From the NCBI GenBank assembly GCA_043553855.1, contig CP121336.1, forward strand, positions 1,922,001 through 1,986,000: 64,000 bases of DNA. Direction: 5' to 3'. Positions 8,731 through 18,158 of the stretch are shown here, piece after piece. Origin of the DNA: JAUIAS01 sp030425395 (GTDB taxonomy: Bacteria > Pseudomonadota > Alphaproteobacteria > Rhodobacterales > Rhodobacteraceae). A model generated the notes under the pieces. The model searched no databases. It was not told where the DNA came from and saw nothing but the letters and a program-made list of their open reading frames with translations. The position numbers were made by a program, and so were the translations under genes. Every line of letters starts with the position of its first letter. The stretch's first letter is position 1.

Positions 8731-9480
8731 ATGTCAGTTCAAGGCAAGACGGCACTGATCACCGGTGCCAGCCGCGGGATCGGAGAAGCCGCCGCACGGA
8801 TTTTCGCCGCTGCCGGGGCGAATGTCGTTCTTTTGGCACGGGGCACATCGGATATCGAGCGTATCGCAGCTGACATTGGCGAAACGGCTCTCGCCGTTGC
8901 CGGTGACGTTGGCCACTTTGGCGACGTCGAGGCAGCGGTCAAGGCGGCGGTCGACCGCTTCGGCGGGGTGGATATCCTGATCAACAATGCGGGTGTTGTC
9001 GAACCGATTAGCCATATGGCCGACGCCGACCCCACAGCATGGGCCCAGGTGATCAACATCAATCTGAACGGCGTGTTCTTTGGAATGCGCGCCGTCATTG
9101 CGCAGATGCGCGCGCAGGGTGGCGGAACCGTGTTGACGATCAGTTCCGGTGCAGCACACAGCCCGATTGAGGCCTGGAGCCACTACTGCGCTTCCAAGGC
9201 CGGCGTTGCGATGTTGACCCGTAGCCTTGATCAGGAAGAGCGTGCCAACGGTATTCGTGCCATGGGTCTGTCGCCCGGCACGGTCGCGACCCAGATGCAG
9301 CGCGAGATCAAGGCATCGGGCGTCAACCCGGTCAGCCAGCTGAACTGGGAGGATCACATTCCACCGGAATGGCCGGCCAGGGCATTGTTGTGGATGTGCA
9401 GCGGCGACGCAGACGTGTATCTGGGCGATGAGATTTCGCTGCGTGATCCTCAAATTCGGGCAAAGGTTGGACTGACATGA
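8731..9480 (+). CDS. Short-chain dehydrogenase/reductase (SDR)
   Basis: 249 residues, classical SDR fold. The cofactor motif is GASRGIGEAAARIF near the N-terminus, the NNAG motif follows at about residue 85, and the catalytic Ser with HYCASKAG carries the Tyr and Lys. AAGGAGA lies just before the ATG. The gene overlaps the following enoyl-CoA hydratase relative by four bases (ATGA), so the two probably act in one pathway on a CoA or hydroxyacyl substrate. The substrate cannot be read from sequence. NAD(H) versus NADP(H) is also open; the Asp after the second strand is not obvious. Confidence 0.88.
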   Translation: MSVQGKTALITGASRGIGEAAARIFAAAGANVVLLARGTSDIERIAADIGETALAVAGDVGHFGDVEAAVKAAVDRFGGVDILINNAGVVEPISHMADADPTAWAQVININLNGVFFGMRAVIAQMRAQGGGTVLTISSGAAHSPIEAWSHYCASKAGVAMLTRSLDQEERANGIRAMGLSPGTVATQMQREIKASGVNPVSQLNWEDHIPPEWPARALLWMCSGDADVYLGDEISLRDPQIRAKVGLT

Positions 9481-10091
9481 TCGAATTGCAAAAAGACGAC
9501 GGACTATGGACCGTCACCATCAATCGCCCCGACAAGGCAAATTCCCTGACCCACGCCATGCTGAGCGAGCTTGCCGATATTGCCGAGGCGGCACATGCCG
9601 ACGCGCGCGTTCTGGTGCTGACAGGGCGTGGCAAGGTCTTTAGCGCCGGAGCGGATCTGGATGAAGCGCGCGCCGGGCTTGCCACCTCAGATATCTGGGA
9701 ACGGCTGTCGTCCGCAATTGCGGCGTTCGACGGGCTGAGCATTGCGGCCCTGAACGGGACTCTGGCAGGTGGTGCCACGGGAATGGCGCTGGCCTGTGAA
9801 TTGCGAATTGCGGTGCCCACGGCCAAGTTTTTCTATCCGGTGATGAAGCTCGGGTTTCTTCCACAGCCGTCCGACCCGGGCCGTTTGCGGGCCTTGGTCG
9901 GGCCTTCGCGGGCCAAATTGATTCTGATGGCGGGCCAAAAGATCTCCGCGCAGGATGCATTTACCTTCGGGCTGGTGGATCGTCTGGTGGAACCCGACGC
10001 CTTGCTGGAAACAGCGCGGGATCTTGCGGCCGACAGCCTTGCCCAGCGTCCCGAGATCGTCAAAGGAATCAAGGCGCTTTGCACCCAGTGA
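9477..10091 (+). CDS. Enoyl-CoA hydratase/isomerase family protein
   Basis: 204 residues, shorter than typical crotonases (about 255), mostly because the C-terminal helices are reduced. The oxyanion-hole segments are present: FSAGADLDE and, later, NGTLAGGATGMALACELRIA. The usual catalytic glutamates are not both evident; the second block has VMKLGFLPQPSDPGRL, where hydratases usually have E in PELxLG. It may be an isomerase or a divergent hydratase. It is translationally coupled to the SDR gene. Family certain, activity uncertain. Confidence 0.85.
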   Translation: MIELQKDDGLWTVTINRPDKANSLTHAMLSELADIAEAAHADARVLVLTGRGKVFSAGADLDEARAGLATSDIWERLSSAIAAFDGLSIAALNGTLAGGATGMALACELRIAVPTAKFFYPVMKLGFLPQPSDPGRLRALVGPSRAKLILMAGQKISAQDAFTFGLVDRLVEPDALLETARDLAADSLAQRPEIVKGIKALCTQ

Positions 10092-10230
10092 CACCAACGC
10101 TTTCGCCGTTTGCCCGGTGCGTCTGGCAGGGTCAGCCGGGCTCGCAATTTGCAAACAGGATGTGCCTTGAGCCGCACTCGTCTAGGCTGCGGGCTGTGGC
10201 GGCACAAGGCAACACCGAAGGTCTGAATCG

Positions 10231-11418
10231 ATGATGGAAGACACCGCCGACGCGGTTGTCATCGGAGGCGGTCCGGCTGGGTTGATGGCGGCTGAAGTCA
10301 TTGCAAAAGGTGGTGCCAAAGTCATTGTTTGCGATGGCAAACCAAGTCTGGGGCGCAAGTTTCTGATGGCGGGCAAGTCCGGATTGAACCTTACCCGGAC
10401 GGGTGACGGTGATTTCCTTGCCGCCTACACCGAAGCTGCACCGCACCTGTCTGAAATGATCGGTGCGTTTGGCCCCCAAGATGTGATGGTGTGGGCGCAA
10501 GAGATGGGGCAGCCTCTGTTTACCGGAACAACCGGGCGGGTTTTTCCGCAGGTCATGAAAGCTTCGCCGATGTTGCGGGCGTGGTTGGCCCGTCTTGCCG
10601 ATGCCGGGGTTCAGGTCCGCACGCGGCATCTGTGGCAGGGTTGGGAGGATGGGGCGTTGATCTTTTCCACGCCTGACGGACCGCGCCGCCTTCACGCGCC
10701 GGTTTCGGTGCTGGCGTTGGGCGGGGCAAGCTGGCCGCGGCTTGGTTCTGACGGTATGTGGACCGAAGTGCTATCGCGCCACGGGGTCCGGCTTGCGCCG
10801 TTTGCGCCGTCCAATGCGGCGCTAAGGGTCGGCTGGTCCTCTCATATGGAGGCGCATTTTGGACAACCGTTAAAGTCGGTTGCTTTGGCTGCAGGCCCTT
10901 ACAATTCACGCGGCGAAGCGATCCTTTCGCAAGAAGGGTTGGAGGGTGGAGGGATCTATGCGGTGTCGCGCGGAGTGCGCGAAGGACACGCGTTGTCCAT
11001 CGACCTTGTGCCTGATCTTTCTGCAGAGGCGATCGTAGCCAAGCTGGCGCGGGTTAAAGGCAAGCCAAGCCAAAGCGCACGGTTGCGCAAGGCGCTTGGT
11101 TTTGGGCCGGTCAAAATAGCTCTTGCGAATGAATACATGCGCCCGATGCCACAGGATTTCCTGCACGTTGCCCACGCATTGAAATCCGTGTCCCCGAATG
11201 TCGCCGGGGTTTCCGGGATTGAGAATGCGATTTCTGTGGCTGGCGGGGTGCGGTGGGACCAAGTCGATCCCGATCTGATGCTGAAGGCGATCCCCGGCAC
11301 TTTTTGTGCCGGGGAAATGCTGGATTGGGAGGCCCCTACGGGCGGGTATCTCTTGACGGCCTGTTTCGCGTCGGGCCGGTGGGCAGGGCAGGCCGCTCTG
11401 CGGCGTTTGCAGAGTTAG
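10231..11418 (+). CDS. NAD(P)/FAD-dependent flavoprotein (HI0933/BaiN-like, TIGR03862 type)
   Basis: 395 residues with an N-terminal dinucleotide-binding motif VIGGGPAGLMAAEV and the conserved GRKFLMAGKSGLNLT segment that marks the HI0933/YhiN flavoprotein family. The C-terminus has FCAGEMLDWEAPTGGYLLTACFASG, which closes the FAD site. Its reaction is not known; BaiN in gut bacteria acts on bile acids but that role should not be transferred here. It ends in a four-base overlap with the convergent glutathione transferase gene. The start at 10231 is an ATG; a second ATG codon follows immediately, so the start could be one codon later. Confidence 0.85.
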   Translation: MMEDTADAVVIGGGPAGLMAAEVIAKGGAKVIVCDGKPSLGRKFLMAGKSGLNLTRTGDGDFLAAYTEAAPHLSEMIGAFGPQDVMVWAQEMGQPLFTGTTGRVFPQVMKASPMLRAWLARLADAGVQVRTRHLWQGWEDGALIFSTPDGPRRLHAPVSVLALGGASWPRLGSDGMWTEVLSRHGVRLAPFAPSNAALRVGWSSHMEAHFGQPLKSVALAAGPYNSRGEAILSQEGLEGGGIYAVSRGVREGHALSIDLVPDLSAEAIVAKLARVKGKPSQSARLRKALGFGPVKIALANEYMRPMPQDFLHVAHALKSVSPNVAGVSGIENAISVAGGVRWDQVDPDLMLKAIPGTFCAGEMLDWEAPTGGYLLTACFASGRWAGQAALRRLQS

Positions 11419-11999
11419 GCCGCTGCCGCGCGGGCAAAGGCATCGCGGCTGCGCAGTGACTTGGCATAGGCTTTGACCGCGTCGTCGGTGATGGCGATCT
11501 TGGCTCCATGCGCCCAATTCAGGCAATGAACCGCGAGAATATCAGCCACTGTCATGGTTTCACCCTGAAGGAACGGACCCTTGATCAGTCCTCCGAGAAC
11601 ACCCAACGCGTCCTGAATATCCGCCTCAACGGCCTGAGACACACCGGCAAGGCGCCGTTCTTCGGGCAAGATGAACCCGTGCCGTGCCTTGAGCCATAGC
11701 GGTGCATCCAGCCGTTCATTCAACAGGTGGATCAGCGCATCCTGTCGGGCGCGGTCAACCGTGCCCGCGGGAAATGTCAGCTTACCATGCTTGTCTGCCA
11801 GATAGCTGATGATCGCGACCGAATCCGACAAAACTGCATCGCCGTCGACCAGAACAGGCACTTTTCCCTCTGGATTGACCTCAAGAACTTCGGGGCTGCG
11901 CGGATTGGCCTGGATCAACTCATAGGGCAGGCCCATCTCTTCCAGAGCCCAAAGCACCCTGAACGCGCGGCTCTTGGCGGTTCCATAAACCTTGTACAT
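11415..11999 (-). CDS. Glutathione S-transferase family protein
   Basis: 194 residues. The N-terminal thioredoxin-like domain starts MYKVYGTAKSRAFRVLWALEE, where a Ser (residue 9 or 10) is the likely glutathione-activating residue, and has the cis-Pro segment GKVPVLVDGDAVLSDSVAI with the glutamate/aspartate-Ser pair that binds glutathione. The helical C-terminal domain follows. It resembles beta/theta-type bacterial transferases. Substrate unknown. It converges on the flavoprotein gene, and the holA operon lies upstream on the same strand but is separated by 67 bases. Confidence 0.85.
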   Translation of the reverse strand: MYKVYGTAKSRAFRVLWALEEMGLPYELIQANPRSPEVLEVNPEGKVPVLVDGDAVLSDSVAIISYLADKHGKLTFPAGTVDRARQDALIHLLNERLDAPLWLKARHGFILPEERRLAGVSQAVEADIQDALGVLGGLIKGPFLQGETMTVADILAVHCLNWAHGAKIAITDDAVKAYAKSLRSRDAFARAAAA

Positions 12000-12066
12000 A
12001 TCGTGTCCCTTTGCTGTTGCTGGCCGAGAGTGACCGACCAGCAGGATTGGTCAAGTGGGATTGCGG

Positions 12067-13095
12067 TTACTTCCGCCGCGTCATCATGCCAAGGCGGATC
12101 AACATCCGTTCGACCAACGCCATTGCCGGTGCGTGCTGCGCGGCCGAGCGGAGTTTGAGGTCGGTATCAAGGATCAGATGCGCGGCCTCTTCGAGCTTGT
12201 GCATACCCCAAGCCTGGGCTTGCCGGATCATACGATCGCGGCGTGGCCCGAAAACGGGTGGCCGCGCGCGACCAAGGGCCGCCGCCGGGCCTGCCGGGTC
12301 CGAGGCTGCCGCATGCAGGCTGCTGAAATGGCGCAGCAGCATGATGCAGATGGTCACTGGGGCCACACCTTGTGCGGTCAGGCGCGACAGCATCGGACCA
12401 ATCGCATCGGTCTGGCCATCGGCAACAATGTCGATGATCCGGTCAACTGCGGCCTCGTTAGATATTGGGGCACATAGTGAAATTTCAGTGTCGCTCAGCG
12501 GTGTTTCGTCGCCAAATTTATAAAGAGCGATCTTTTCCAGGGTCTGCCGGAAATCGCCGGGTTGCAATTCGCGAGACAGGTCAAAAAGCGCGTTCAGGCT
12601 CGGTTGTGGGATATTGCGCAAACCATGATCTGCTAACAGAGCTTCGACTTCTTGCCGAGACGGGGGATCGTCATAGAGCCCGATGGCTATGCTGTTCCGA
12701 TGTCCTTCAAACAGCTTGCGCAGTTTGGACGACGCCTTGAGCGCGCCTGCCGTAACAATCACCATCGCGTCGCCGTCGCGCCAGTCTTCCAACGCAGCGG
12801 TTATCGCGGGAGCGGCAGTGTCGTTGGCACCTTCGACAAAAACGGCGCGTGGCCCCGGAAAGAATCCAATGGCCTTCATCGCGTCAATCAGCGGCGCGGC
12901 CTCGGACCTCAGATCACTGCCAGCCATCCGGGTAAGGCGCATTTCTTCTTCGCCCGCATCGCCGATCAATGCACGGATCACCTCGGCCCGGCGCAGGGCC
13001 ACGCGCATAGCATCCTCACCATAGATCAACAGCCCGGTTCGGTCTGGTTGAGGTTTGCGGAAAAAGGCCGTCGCGTCCCGCCCGGACAGTTTCAT
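12067..13095 (-). CDS. holA: DNA polymerase III subunit delta
   Basis: 342 residues, the delta subunit of the clamp loader that opens the beta sliding clamp. The family's early GLLIYGEDAMRVALRRAEVI segment and the middle DLSRELQPGDFRQTLEKIALYKF segment are recognisable. Length agrees with the family. Its start overlaps the end of lptE by four bases (ATGA), and the operon order leuS-lptE-holA is common in bacteria, which supports the call. Last gene of the operon here. Confidence 0.93.
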   Translation of the reverse strand: MKLSGRDATAFFRKPQPDRTGLLIYGEDAMRVALRRAEVIRALIGDAGEEEMRLTRMAGSDLRSEAAPLIDAMKAIGFFPGPRAVFVEGANDTAAPAITAALEDWRDGDAMVIVTAGALKASSKLRKLFEGHRNSIAIGLYDDPPSRQEVEALLADHGLRNIPQPSLNALFDLSRELQPGDFRQTLEKIALYKFGDETPLSDTEISLCAPISNEAAVDRIIDIVADGQTDAIGPMLSRLTAQGVAPVTICIMLLRHFSSLHAAASDPAGPAAALGRARPPVFGPRRDRMIRQAQAWGMHKLEEAAHLILDTDLKLRSAAQHAPAMALVERMLIRLGMMTRRK

Positions 13096-13586
13096 GAGGC
13101 CGTCAGGTCTGGTGTGGAATAAAGCTGGGTTGTGATGCGTTCGGCCAGAAGGGTCATCAGCCGGGCACGCGCGTCACGTTCCGCGGCCAGCGTTTCCACA
13201 GTGGAGCCGGTATAGGAATATCCGGTAAAGTCGCTGACCTTGCCCTTGAGTATCACGGTGTCATCATCCGCGCGCCGCAGCACGTAATCGGCAGTGGCCA
13301 CAAGACCCACGCGGGTGGTCTCGCCTGTTGCGGTCACCGCCAGCGGATCGCTGGATATCTTGAGCATCACACCAAGAGCAAAGGTTTCGTTTCCGTTGCC
13401 TCGGCCCAGACGATGTTCAAGCTCACGCACAAGGACATAGCCTTCGCGGTCTTCCGGCGCATCGACAAGGACATTGCCCCGAAGCGCCGCGCCGGTTTCA
13501 CCCGGCGCATAGAGCTGTGTAAAGCCGCAGGCGGCAACGGCCAGCGGCAACATCAGCAAAACGGTTCTGCGGCTATGCAACGACAT
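13092..13586 (-). CDS. lptE: LPS-assembly lipoprotein LptE
   Basis: 164 residues with an N-terminal signal ending in a lipobox, AVAAC, with the lipidated Cys at residue 20, so it should be an outer-membrane lipoprotein. It is the partner that plugs LptD and completes lipopolysaccharide export. The sequence is poorly conserved in this family, as usual. Position between leuS and holA is the typical place for lptE. Its start lies 14 bases inside leuS and it overlaps holA by four bases. Confidence 0.9.
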   Translation of the reverse strand: MSLHSRRTVLLMLPLAVAACGFTQLYAPGETGAALRGNVLVDAPEDREGYVLVRELEHRLGRGNGNETFALGVMLKISSDPLAVTATGETTRVGLVATADYVLRRADDDTVILKGKVSDFTGYSYTGSTVETLAAERDARARLMTLLAERITTQLYSTPDLTAS

Positions 13587-16143
13587 TCACAATCCGACCG
13601 GGGACAACGATCACCTTTTTCGGGGCCGCCCCGTCCAGCACCCTTTGCACACCGTCCACGCTCAGCGCGATTTTTTCAACCTCGGATGCGTCCATATCCT
13701 TGGCAACGGTGATTTCGCCGCGGCGTTTTCCATTAACCTGCACGGGCATGGTGACCGTATCCTCAATCAGCATTGCCGGATCTGCCTTGGGCCACGGTGC
13801 AGTCGCGATCAGCCCTTCTCCACCCAGCATTGACCAAATCTCTTCGGACAGGTGTGGCGTCATTGGTGACATCAACTGCGCCAGTGTGCGCGCGGCCTGT
13901 CGGCGGGCATCGCTGCCAGCCTTGGCGCGCGACAACGTGTTGGTAAAGGCATAGAGCTTGGCAATAGAGGCGTTAAATCCAAATGACTCGACGCCCATGG
14001 TCACATCGTGGATGGTCTTGTGCATTTCCCGCAAGAGGGCCTCATCCTCGGGGTTGGACGGTGTTTCGGTCTGGGCCACGTCCGCCGCGATTCGGTAAAC
14101 GCGCCCCAGATGTTTGGAGGCCGCCTCGGCCCCCGAGGCCGTCCATTCCACATCGCGTTCGGGCGGGCTGTCGGACAACACGAACCAGCGTGCGGTGTCG
14201 GCACCATATTGTTCGATGATCTGAACCGGATCGACCACGTTGTTCTTGGATTTGGACATTTTGGCCGATGGGATGATCTCGACTTCGGTGCCGTCGGCGA
14301 GGAAACCCTTGCCGTCTCGCAGCGCCACGTCTTCGGGATAGTGATACACGGGCCGACCATTCGCGTCGGTGGTCTTGTAGATCGCATGGGTCACCATGCC
14401 TTGCGTAAACAGAGCATTGAACGGTTCGGCTGCGGTTTCGGGCAGGTGGCCGCAGATGTTCATCGCGCGCGCGAAGAAGCGGGAATACAGCAGGTGCAGG
14501 ATCGCGTGTTCGATGCCGCCGATATACTGATCCACGTTCATCCAGTATTCCGCCTCCGCCATCTCGGTCGGCGTGGTCGCCCGTGGGGCGGTGAAGCGGG
14601 CGAAATACCATGACGAATCAACAAACGTATCCATCGTATCGGTTTCGCGCATGGCCGGTTTGCCGCAGGATGGGCAGGCACAGTCGCGCCAAGTGGGGTG
14701 GCGATCCAGTGGATTGCCCGGAACGGAAAAGTCGATGGGCTTGCCGCCTTCGTCGTAAGGCAGTTGGATGGGCAGGTTTTCTTTCTTTTCCGGCACCACG
14801 CCGCAATCGTCGCAATGCACCACGGGGATCGGGCAGCCCCAATACCGTTGCCGGCTCAGGCCCCAGTCGCGCAAGCGGTATTTGGTGACCCCCTGACCGA
14901 CGCCATTTGATTCACAGAAGTCGATCGTGGCGTCTATGGCCTCGTTGCCGGTCATGATTTCCTGCCCGGCGACAAGGCGGGTAAAGCGCACCTTGTCGGT
15001 CTTGGCGGGAACGTAGGGTTCTTTCTGGATATCCCATTCGCCGTCAACCGGCAGGAACGTGTCGATGATCGGAAGATCGTATTTCACGCAGAAATCATGG
15101 TCACGCTGATCGTGGCCGGGGCAGCCGAAAATCGCTCCGGTGCCGTAATCCATGAGGATGAAATTCGCGATATAAACCGGCATTTCCCAATCGGTGTCGA
15201 ATGGGTGGCGCACGGTGATACCTGTGTCAAAGCCAAGCTTTTCGGCCTTTTCCAAGGCCTCTTCGGTGGTGCCGCCCTGACGGGCCTTGCGACAGAATTC
15301 GGCAACTTCCGGGTTGTCACGCTCCAACGTTTTGGCCAGCGGGTGATCTGGCGATATCCCGACGAAAGATGCGCCCATAAGGGTATCGGGGCGGGTGGTG
15401 TAAACCTCGATCCGGTCGAACCCATCGGGCGCGTCGACGGTCGAGAATGCGAATTGCAGCCCGCGCGAACGCCCGATCCAGTTGGCTTGCATCAGCTTGA
15501 CCTTGGCGGGCCAGTCATCCAGCCCGTCCAGCGCATCGAGCAATTCGCCCGCCATGTCAGAAATCTTGAAGAACCACTGCGTCAGTTCGCGGCGTTCGAC
15601 TTCGGCACCGGATCGCCAGCCCTTGCCGTCGATGACCTGTTCATTGGCCAGAACGGTCATGTCGACCGGATCCCAGTTCACAACCGCGTTTTTGCGGTAA
15701 ACAAGGCCCTGTTCGAGAAAGTCGATGAAAAGGGCCTGCTGCTGGCCGTAATATTCCGGGTCGCAGGTGGCAAACATGCGTGACCAGTCAAGGCCAAAGC
15801 CAAGCGGCTTCATCTGGCTGACCATTGTTTCAATGTTGGAATAGGTCCAGTCCTTGGGATGGCCCCCCGAGGCCATCGCCGCATTTTCGGCTGGCATACC
15901 GAAGGCGTCAAATCCCATCGGGTGCAAAACGTTGAACCCGTTCGCCAGTTTGTAACGCGCGATCACGTCGCCCATCGTATAATTGCGAACGTGCCCGATA
16001 TGAATACGGCCAGAGGGGTAAGGGAACATCTCAAGCACATAATACTTGAGCTTGTCACCGCTCCGCTGGGCTTGGAACACACCCGTCTTATCCCAGGCTT
16101 CTTGCCATTTTGCTTCGATCTCGGCGGGAGAGTAGCGCGACAT
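13573..16143 (-). CDS. leuS: Leucyl-tRNA synthetase
   Basis: 856 residues, class I synthetase that charges tRNA-Leu. The HIGH motif appears as HIGH in SGRIHIGHVRNYTMGD near residue 45 and the KMSKS motif is exact in IPSAKMSKSKNNVV. The CP1 editing domain (around residues 220-420) contains the conserved TTRPDTL and the GTGAIFGCPGHD loop with the editing Asp. Zinc-type cysteines are present (CACPSCG). Full length for the family. First gene of the leuS-lptE-holA operon. Confidence 0.98.
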   Translation of the reverse strand: MSRYSPAEIEAKWQEAWDKTGVFQAQRSGDKLKYYVLEMFPYPSGRIHIGHVRNYTMGDVIARYKLANGFNVLHPMGFDAFGMPAENAAMASGGHPKDWTYSNIETMVSQMKPLGFGLDWSRMFATCDPEYYGQQQALFIDFLEQGLVYRKNAVVNWDPVDMTVLANEQVIDGKGWRSGAEVERRELTQWFFKISDMAGELLDALDGLDDWPAKVKLMQANWIGRSRGLQFAFSTVDAPDGFDRIEVYTTRPDTLMGASFVGISPDHPLAKTLERDNPEVAEFCRKARQGGTTEEALEKAEKLGFDTGITVRHPFDTDWEMPVYIANFILMDYGTGAIFGCPGHDQRDHDFCVKYDLPIIDTFLPVDGEWDIQKEPYVPAKTDKVRFTRLVAGQEIMTGNEAIDATIDFCESNGVGQGVTKYRLRDWGLSRQRYWGCPIPVVHCDDCGVVPEKKENLPIQLPYDEGGKPIDFSVPGNPLDRHPTWRDCACPSCGKPAMRETDTMDTFVDSSWYFARFTAPRATTPTEMAEAEYWMNVDQYIGGIEHAILHLLYSRFFARAMNICGHLPETAAEPFNALFTQGMVTHAIYKTTDANGRPVYHYPEDVALRDGKGFLADGTEVEIIPSAKMSKSKNNVVDPVQIIEQYGADTARWFVLSDSPPERDVEWTASGAEAASKHLGRVYRIAADVAQTETPSNPEDEALLREMHKTIHDVTMGVESFGFNASIAKLYAFTNTLSRAKAGSDARRQAARTLAQLMSPMTPHLSEEIWSMLGGEGLIATAPWPKADPAMLIEDTVTMPVQVNGKRRGEITVAKDMDASEVEKIALSVDGVQRVLDGAAPKKVIVVPGRIVNVVA

Positions 16144-16164
16144 GATGGGTATCCGTCCTCAGAA

Positions 16165-16201
16165 AAAGAAATCGCCGGGCACAGGGCCCGGCGGTTTCTT
16201 T
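16165..16201 (-). terminator. Rho-independent terminator of the DUF3576 gene
   Basis: AAAGAAA-T-CGCCGGGC pairs with GCCCGGCG-G-TTTCTTT around a five-base loop (one T-G pair). Read on the minus strand, the stem runs into TTTCTTTTTC, as expected of an intrinsic terminator. It lies 21 bases downstream of the end of the DUF3576 gene and before leuS. Confidence 0.78.
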
Positions 16202-16222
16202 AGTGTGGATTCGAATGGGATT

Positions 16223-16753
16223 CTAGAACTTGTTGTCCGAGATGCGCATCTGACGCGCGCGGGCCATGATCGCATCTTCCACGGCGCGGGCGGTGCTGTC
16301 GCTGACCGGGCCGCCGCGGGTTTGCAGTGACAAGCGCAGTGAACGCGCCTCAAGCGCCGGGTCGGTGATGTGGATCGTGGCACGATACGCACGCCCCCCG
16401 CCCGGAGGTGTGCCGTATCCGGTCACAATCACGCCTGTGAAGGGATCAACTGTTTCGACGGGCAAGAACCCCAGAACATCCAGAGACGCATTCCAAAGGT
16501 ATTTGTTCACATTTACAGACTGGTCTGCCGTGCTGGGGCGAAGCAAATCCCATATGGAGGATTGCTCGATGCCATTGGCGCGCGCCATGCCGCTGCGCGT
16601 GTTGGCTTCTACCTCGTCCATCTGGTTTGTACCGGATTCGGGCTGAGGTCCGGCCGTGATACGCCCGAACATGCGATCGGTGACACCACAACCCGACAGG
16701 CTCAGACTGGTGGCCAATACCAAGGAAATCGTGCCAAGTTTCGCGAGATTCAT
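16223..16753 (-). CDS. DUF3576 domain lipoprotein
   Basis: 176 residues. The N-terminus is a lipoprotein signal with lipobox LSLSGC; Cys22 should be lipidated. The remainder has the DUF3576 pattern, including VNKYLWNASLDVLGFLPVETVDPFTGVIVTGYGTPPGG and a C-terminal RARQMRISDNKF tail. These proteins are widespread in alphaproteobacteria and of unknown function; an envelope role is likely from the signal. It is followed by a terminator, so it is probably a single-gene unit. Confidence 0.85.
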   Translation of the reverse strand: MNLAKLGTISLVLATSLSLSGCGVTDRMFGRITAGPQPESGTNQMDEVEANTRSGMARANGIEQSSIWDLLRPSTADQSVNVNKYLWNASLDVLGFLPVETVDPFTGVIVTGYGTPPGGGRAYRATIHITDPALEARSLRLSLQTRGGPVSDSTARAVEDAIMARARQMRISDNKF

Positions 16754-17075
16754 AGCGTCCGTCCTGAAAATGTAGTCTTTCGTGTCCTACCCAAGCGCGC
16801 GACACGGAGCAAGCCATTACTCACCAAGGGGCGGGAAAACCGGCGCAGCGCGGCAATTAACTCGTAGTTTGGGGCAATAAACAACGGCATCCACAGGTTT
16901 CCATCTGTGCCGGGCAAAGGTGGGAGTGTGGCAAAGCTGCACCATTAAAGTTGGCAATGCATTTGGGGTTATCCGGAAGCCTTGCAAATAGACCCCCGAA
17001 AAAGCGAAACCCTTGGCCATACCCTCACCGGATTCCCCGGTTTGGGCGAATGATTTGGAAACCGAGGGAAAAACT
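16754..17075. other. Divergent intergenic region between DUF3576 gene and porin
   Basis: 322 bases with no gene. It must hold the promoters of the two diverging genes, but no hexamer pair was convincing enough to call. A small dyad (CACAG, eight bases, CTGTG) lies at 16892-16909 and a five-base-pair hairpin (ACCGG/CCGGT) at 17027-17041 in the probable porin leader. GAGGGAA at about 17064 is the porin ribosome site. Confidence 0.5.
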
Positions 17076-18047
17076 ATGAAAAAGGTTCTCTTCGCAACTA
17101 CTGCGCTGATCGCGACCGCCGGAATGGCTGCCGCTGACGTCCGCCTCTCCGGTTACGGCCGTTTTGGTCTGGACTACAACGAAGCAAACGGTCTGATTGC
17201 TGGCCGCAGCGAAACCAACCTGACCACGCGTCTGCGTGTTCAGATCGACGCATCCACCGAAACCGATGGCGGCGTTACCTTTGGCGCACGCTACCGTATT
17301 CAGGGCGAGCAGCGTGACGGCGCAGCCGGCGCAGGCGTCATCAACGGCGCACGTTTCTACGTGTCCTCCGGCGGCTTCACGCTGGGTGTTGGCAACATCA
17401 TCGGCGCTCTCGAAGGCGCGAACGGCCTGTATCTGCCCACCAGCTCTGCTGGCACCGGCATCGACGGCATGGGCTACCACAGCCTTCCGACCAACGTTGG
17501 CGCAGGCGCTAACTACTTCAACTGGGATGCATATTCCTCCGCAGGCGCAGGCGCGTCCAACGGTGTTGAAGTGATGTACAAAGCCGGCGCATTCTCTGGC
17601 CACCTGTCCTACTCCGCTCCTCGCGGCGTTGTTTCGGCTGATCGCCTTGCTCTGAACGTGTCCTACACCTTTGGTGACTGGACTGCCGCTCTGGCAATGC
17701 AGGACTCCGACACACTGGGTCAGGACAAGATCTTTGTCAGCGTTCAGGGCGATCTGGGTGTTGCACGCGTGATGCTTGGCTATGCCAGCAACAAAGACCA
17801 GAACGCCACCGTTGGTGACGATGTTGACAAGCTCCGCCTCGCAGGTGCTTTCGACCTCGGCGCAGCGACCACTCTGGTTGCTTGGGTTGCAAACGAAGAT
17901 AACCCGAACGCTCCGGCAACCGACGGCACGTCCTACGGCCTGAACGTTTCCCACGACCTGGGCGGCGGCGTTACTCTGGACGGTGGTTTTGTTGAGCATT
18001 CCGACAACAACACCCAGTTCCAGGTTGGTGCATACTTCCGCTTCTAA
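17076..18047 (+). CDS. Outer-membrane porin
   Basis: 323 residues. I start it at 17076 rather than further upstream because the protein then opens with a normal signal peptide (MKKVLFATTALIATAGMAAA, cleavage after AAA) and GAGGGAA precedes the ATG. The mature part begins ADVRLSGYGRFGLDYNE and ends in a C-terminal phenylalanine (AYFRF), the mark of outer-membrane beta-barrels. Alternating polar and hydrophobic strands with Gly-rich turns fit a 16-strand Rhodobacter-type porin of the Porin_4 family, forming a general diffusion channel for small solutes. A strong terminator follows, so it is transcribed alone. Codon use is strongly biased, as in abundant proteins. Confidence 0.93.
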   Translation: MKKVLFATTALIATAGMAAADVRLSGYGRFGLDYNEANGLIAGRSETNLTTRLRVQIDASTETDGGVTFGARYRIQGEQRDGAAGAGVINGARFYVSSGGFTLGVGNIIGALEGANGLYLPTSSAGTGIDGMGYHSLPTNVGAGANYFNWDAYSSAGAGASNGVEVMYKAGAFSGHLSYSAPRGVVSADRLALNVSYTFGDWTAALAMQDSDTLGQDKIFVSVQGDLGVARVMLGYASNKDQNATVGDDVDKLRLAGAFDLGAATTLVAWVANEDNPNAPATDGTSYGLNVSHDLGGGVTLDGGFVEHSDNNTQFQVGAYFRF

Positions 18048-18073
18048 GCTGGAAGACGCGTCAGCGTGAATTC

Positions 18074-18106
18074 GGGCGGGTCGCATGCGACCCGCCCTTT
18101 TCTTTT
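18074..18106 (+). terminator. Rho-independent terminator of the porin gene
   Basis: A GGGCGGGTCG arm pairs perfectly with CGACCCGCCC around a CATG loop and is followed by TTTTCTTTT. It lies 27 bases after the porin stop codon. This is a near-ideal intrinsic terminator. Confidence 0.92.
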
Positions 18107-18158
18107 GCGCGGCCGTGGTGTTTCTTGCGCGTCATATCATGCCCAACAAAGGATCATC

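Noticed and set aside
16892..16909. CACAG/CTGTG dyad upstream of the porin gene
   Set aside because: Only five base pairs with an eight-base gap; such dyads occur by chance, and no known regulator site was recognised.
17025..18086. Long minus-strand open frame (353 codons) opposite the porin gene
   Set aside because: It runs exactly opposite a strongly biased, highly expressed gene; its product is low-complexity and Cys/Ala/Val-rich with no family resemblance. It is a codon-bias shadow.
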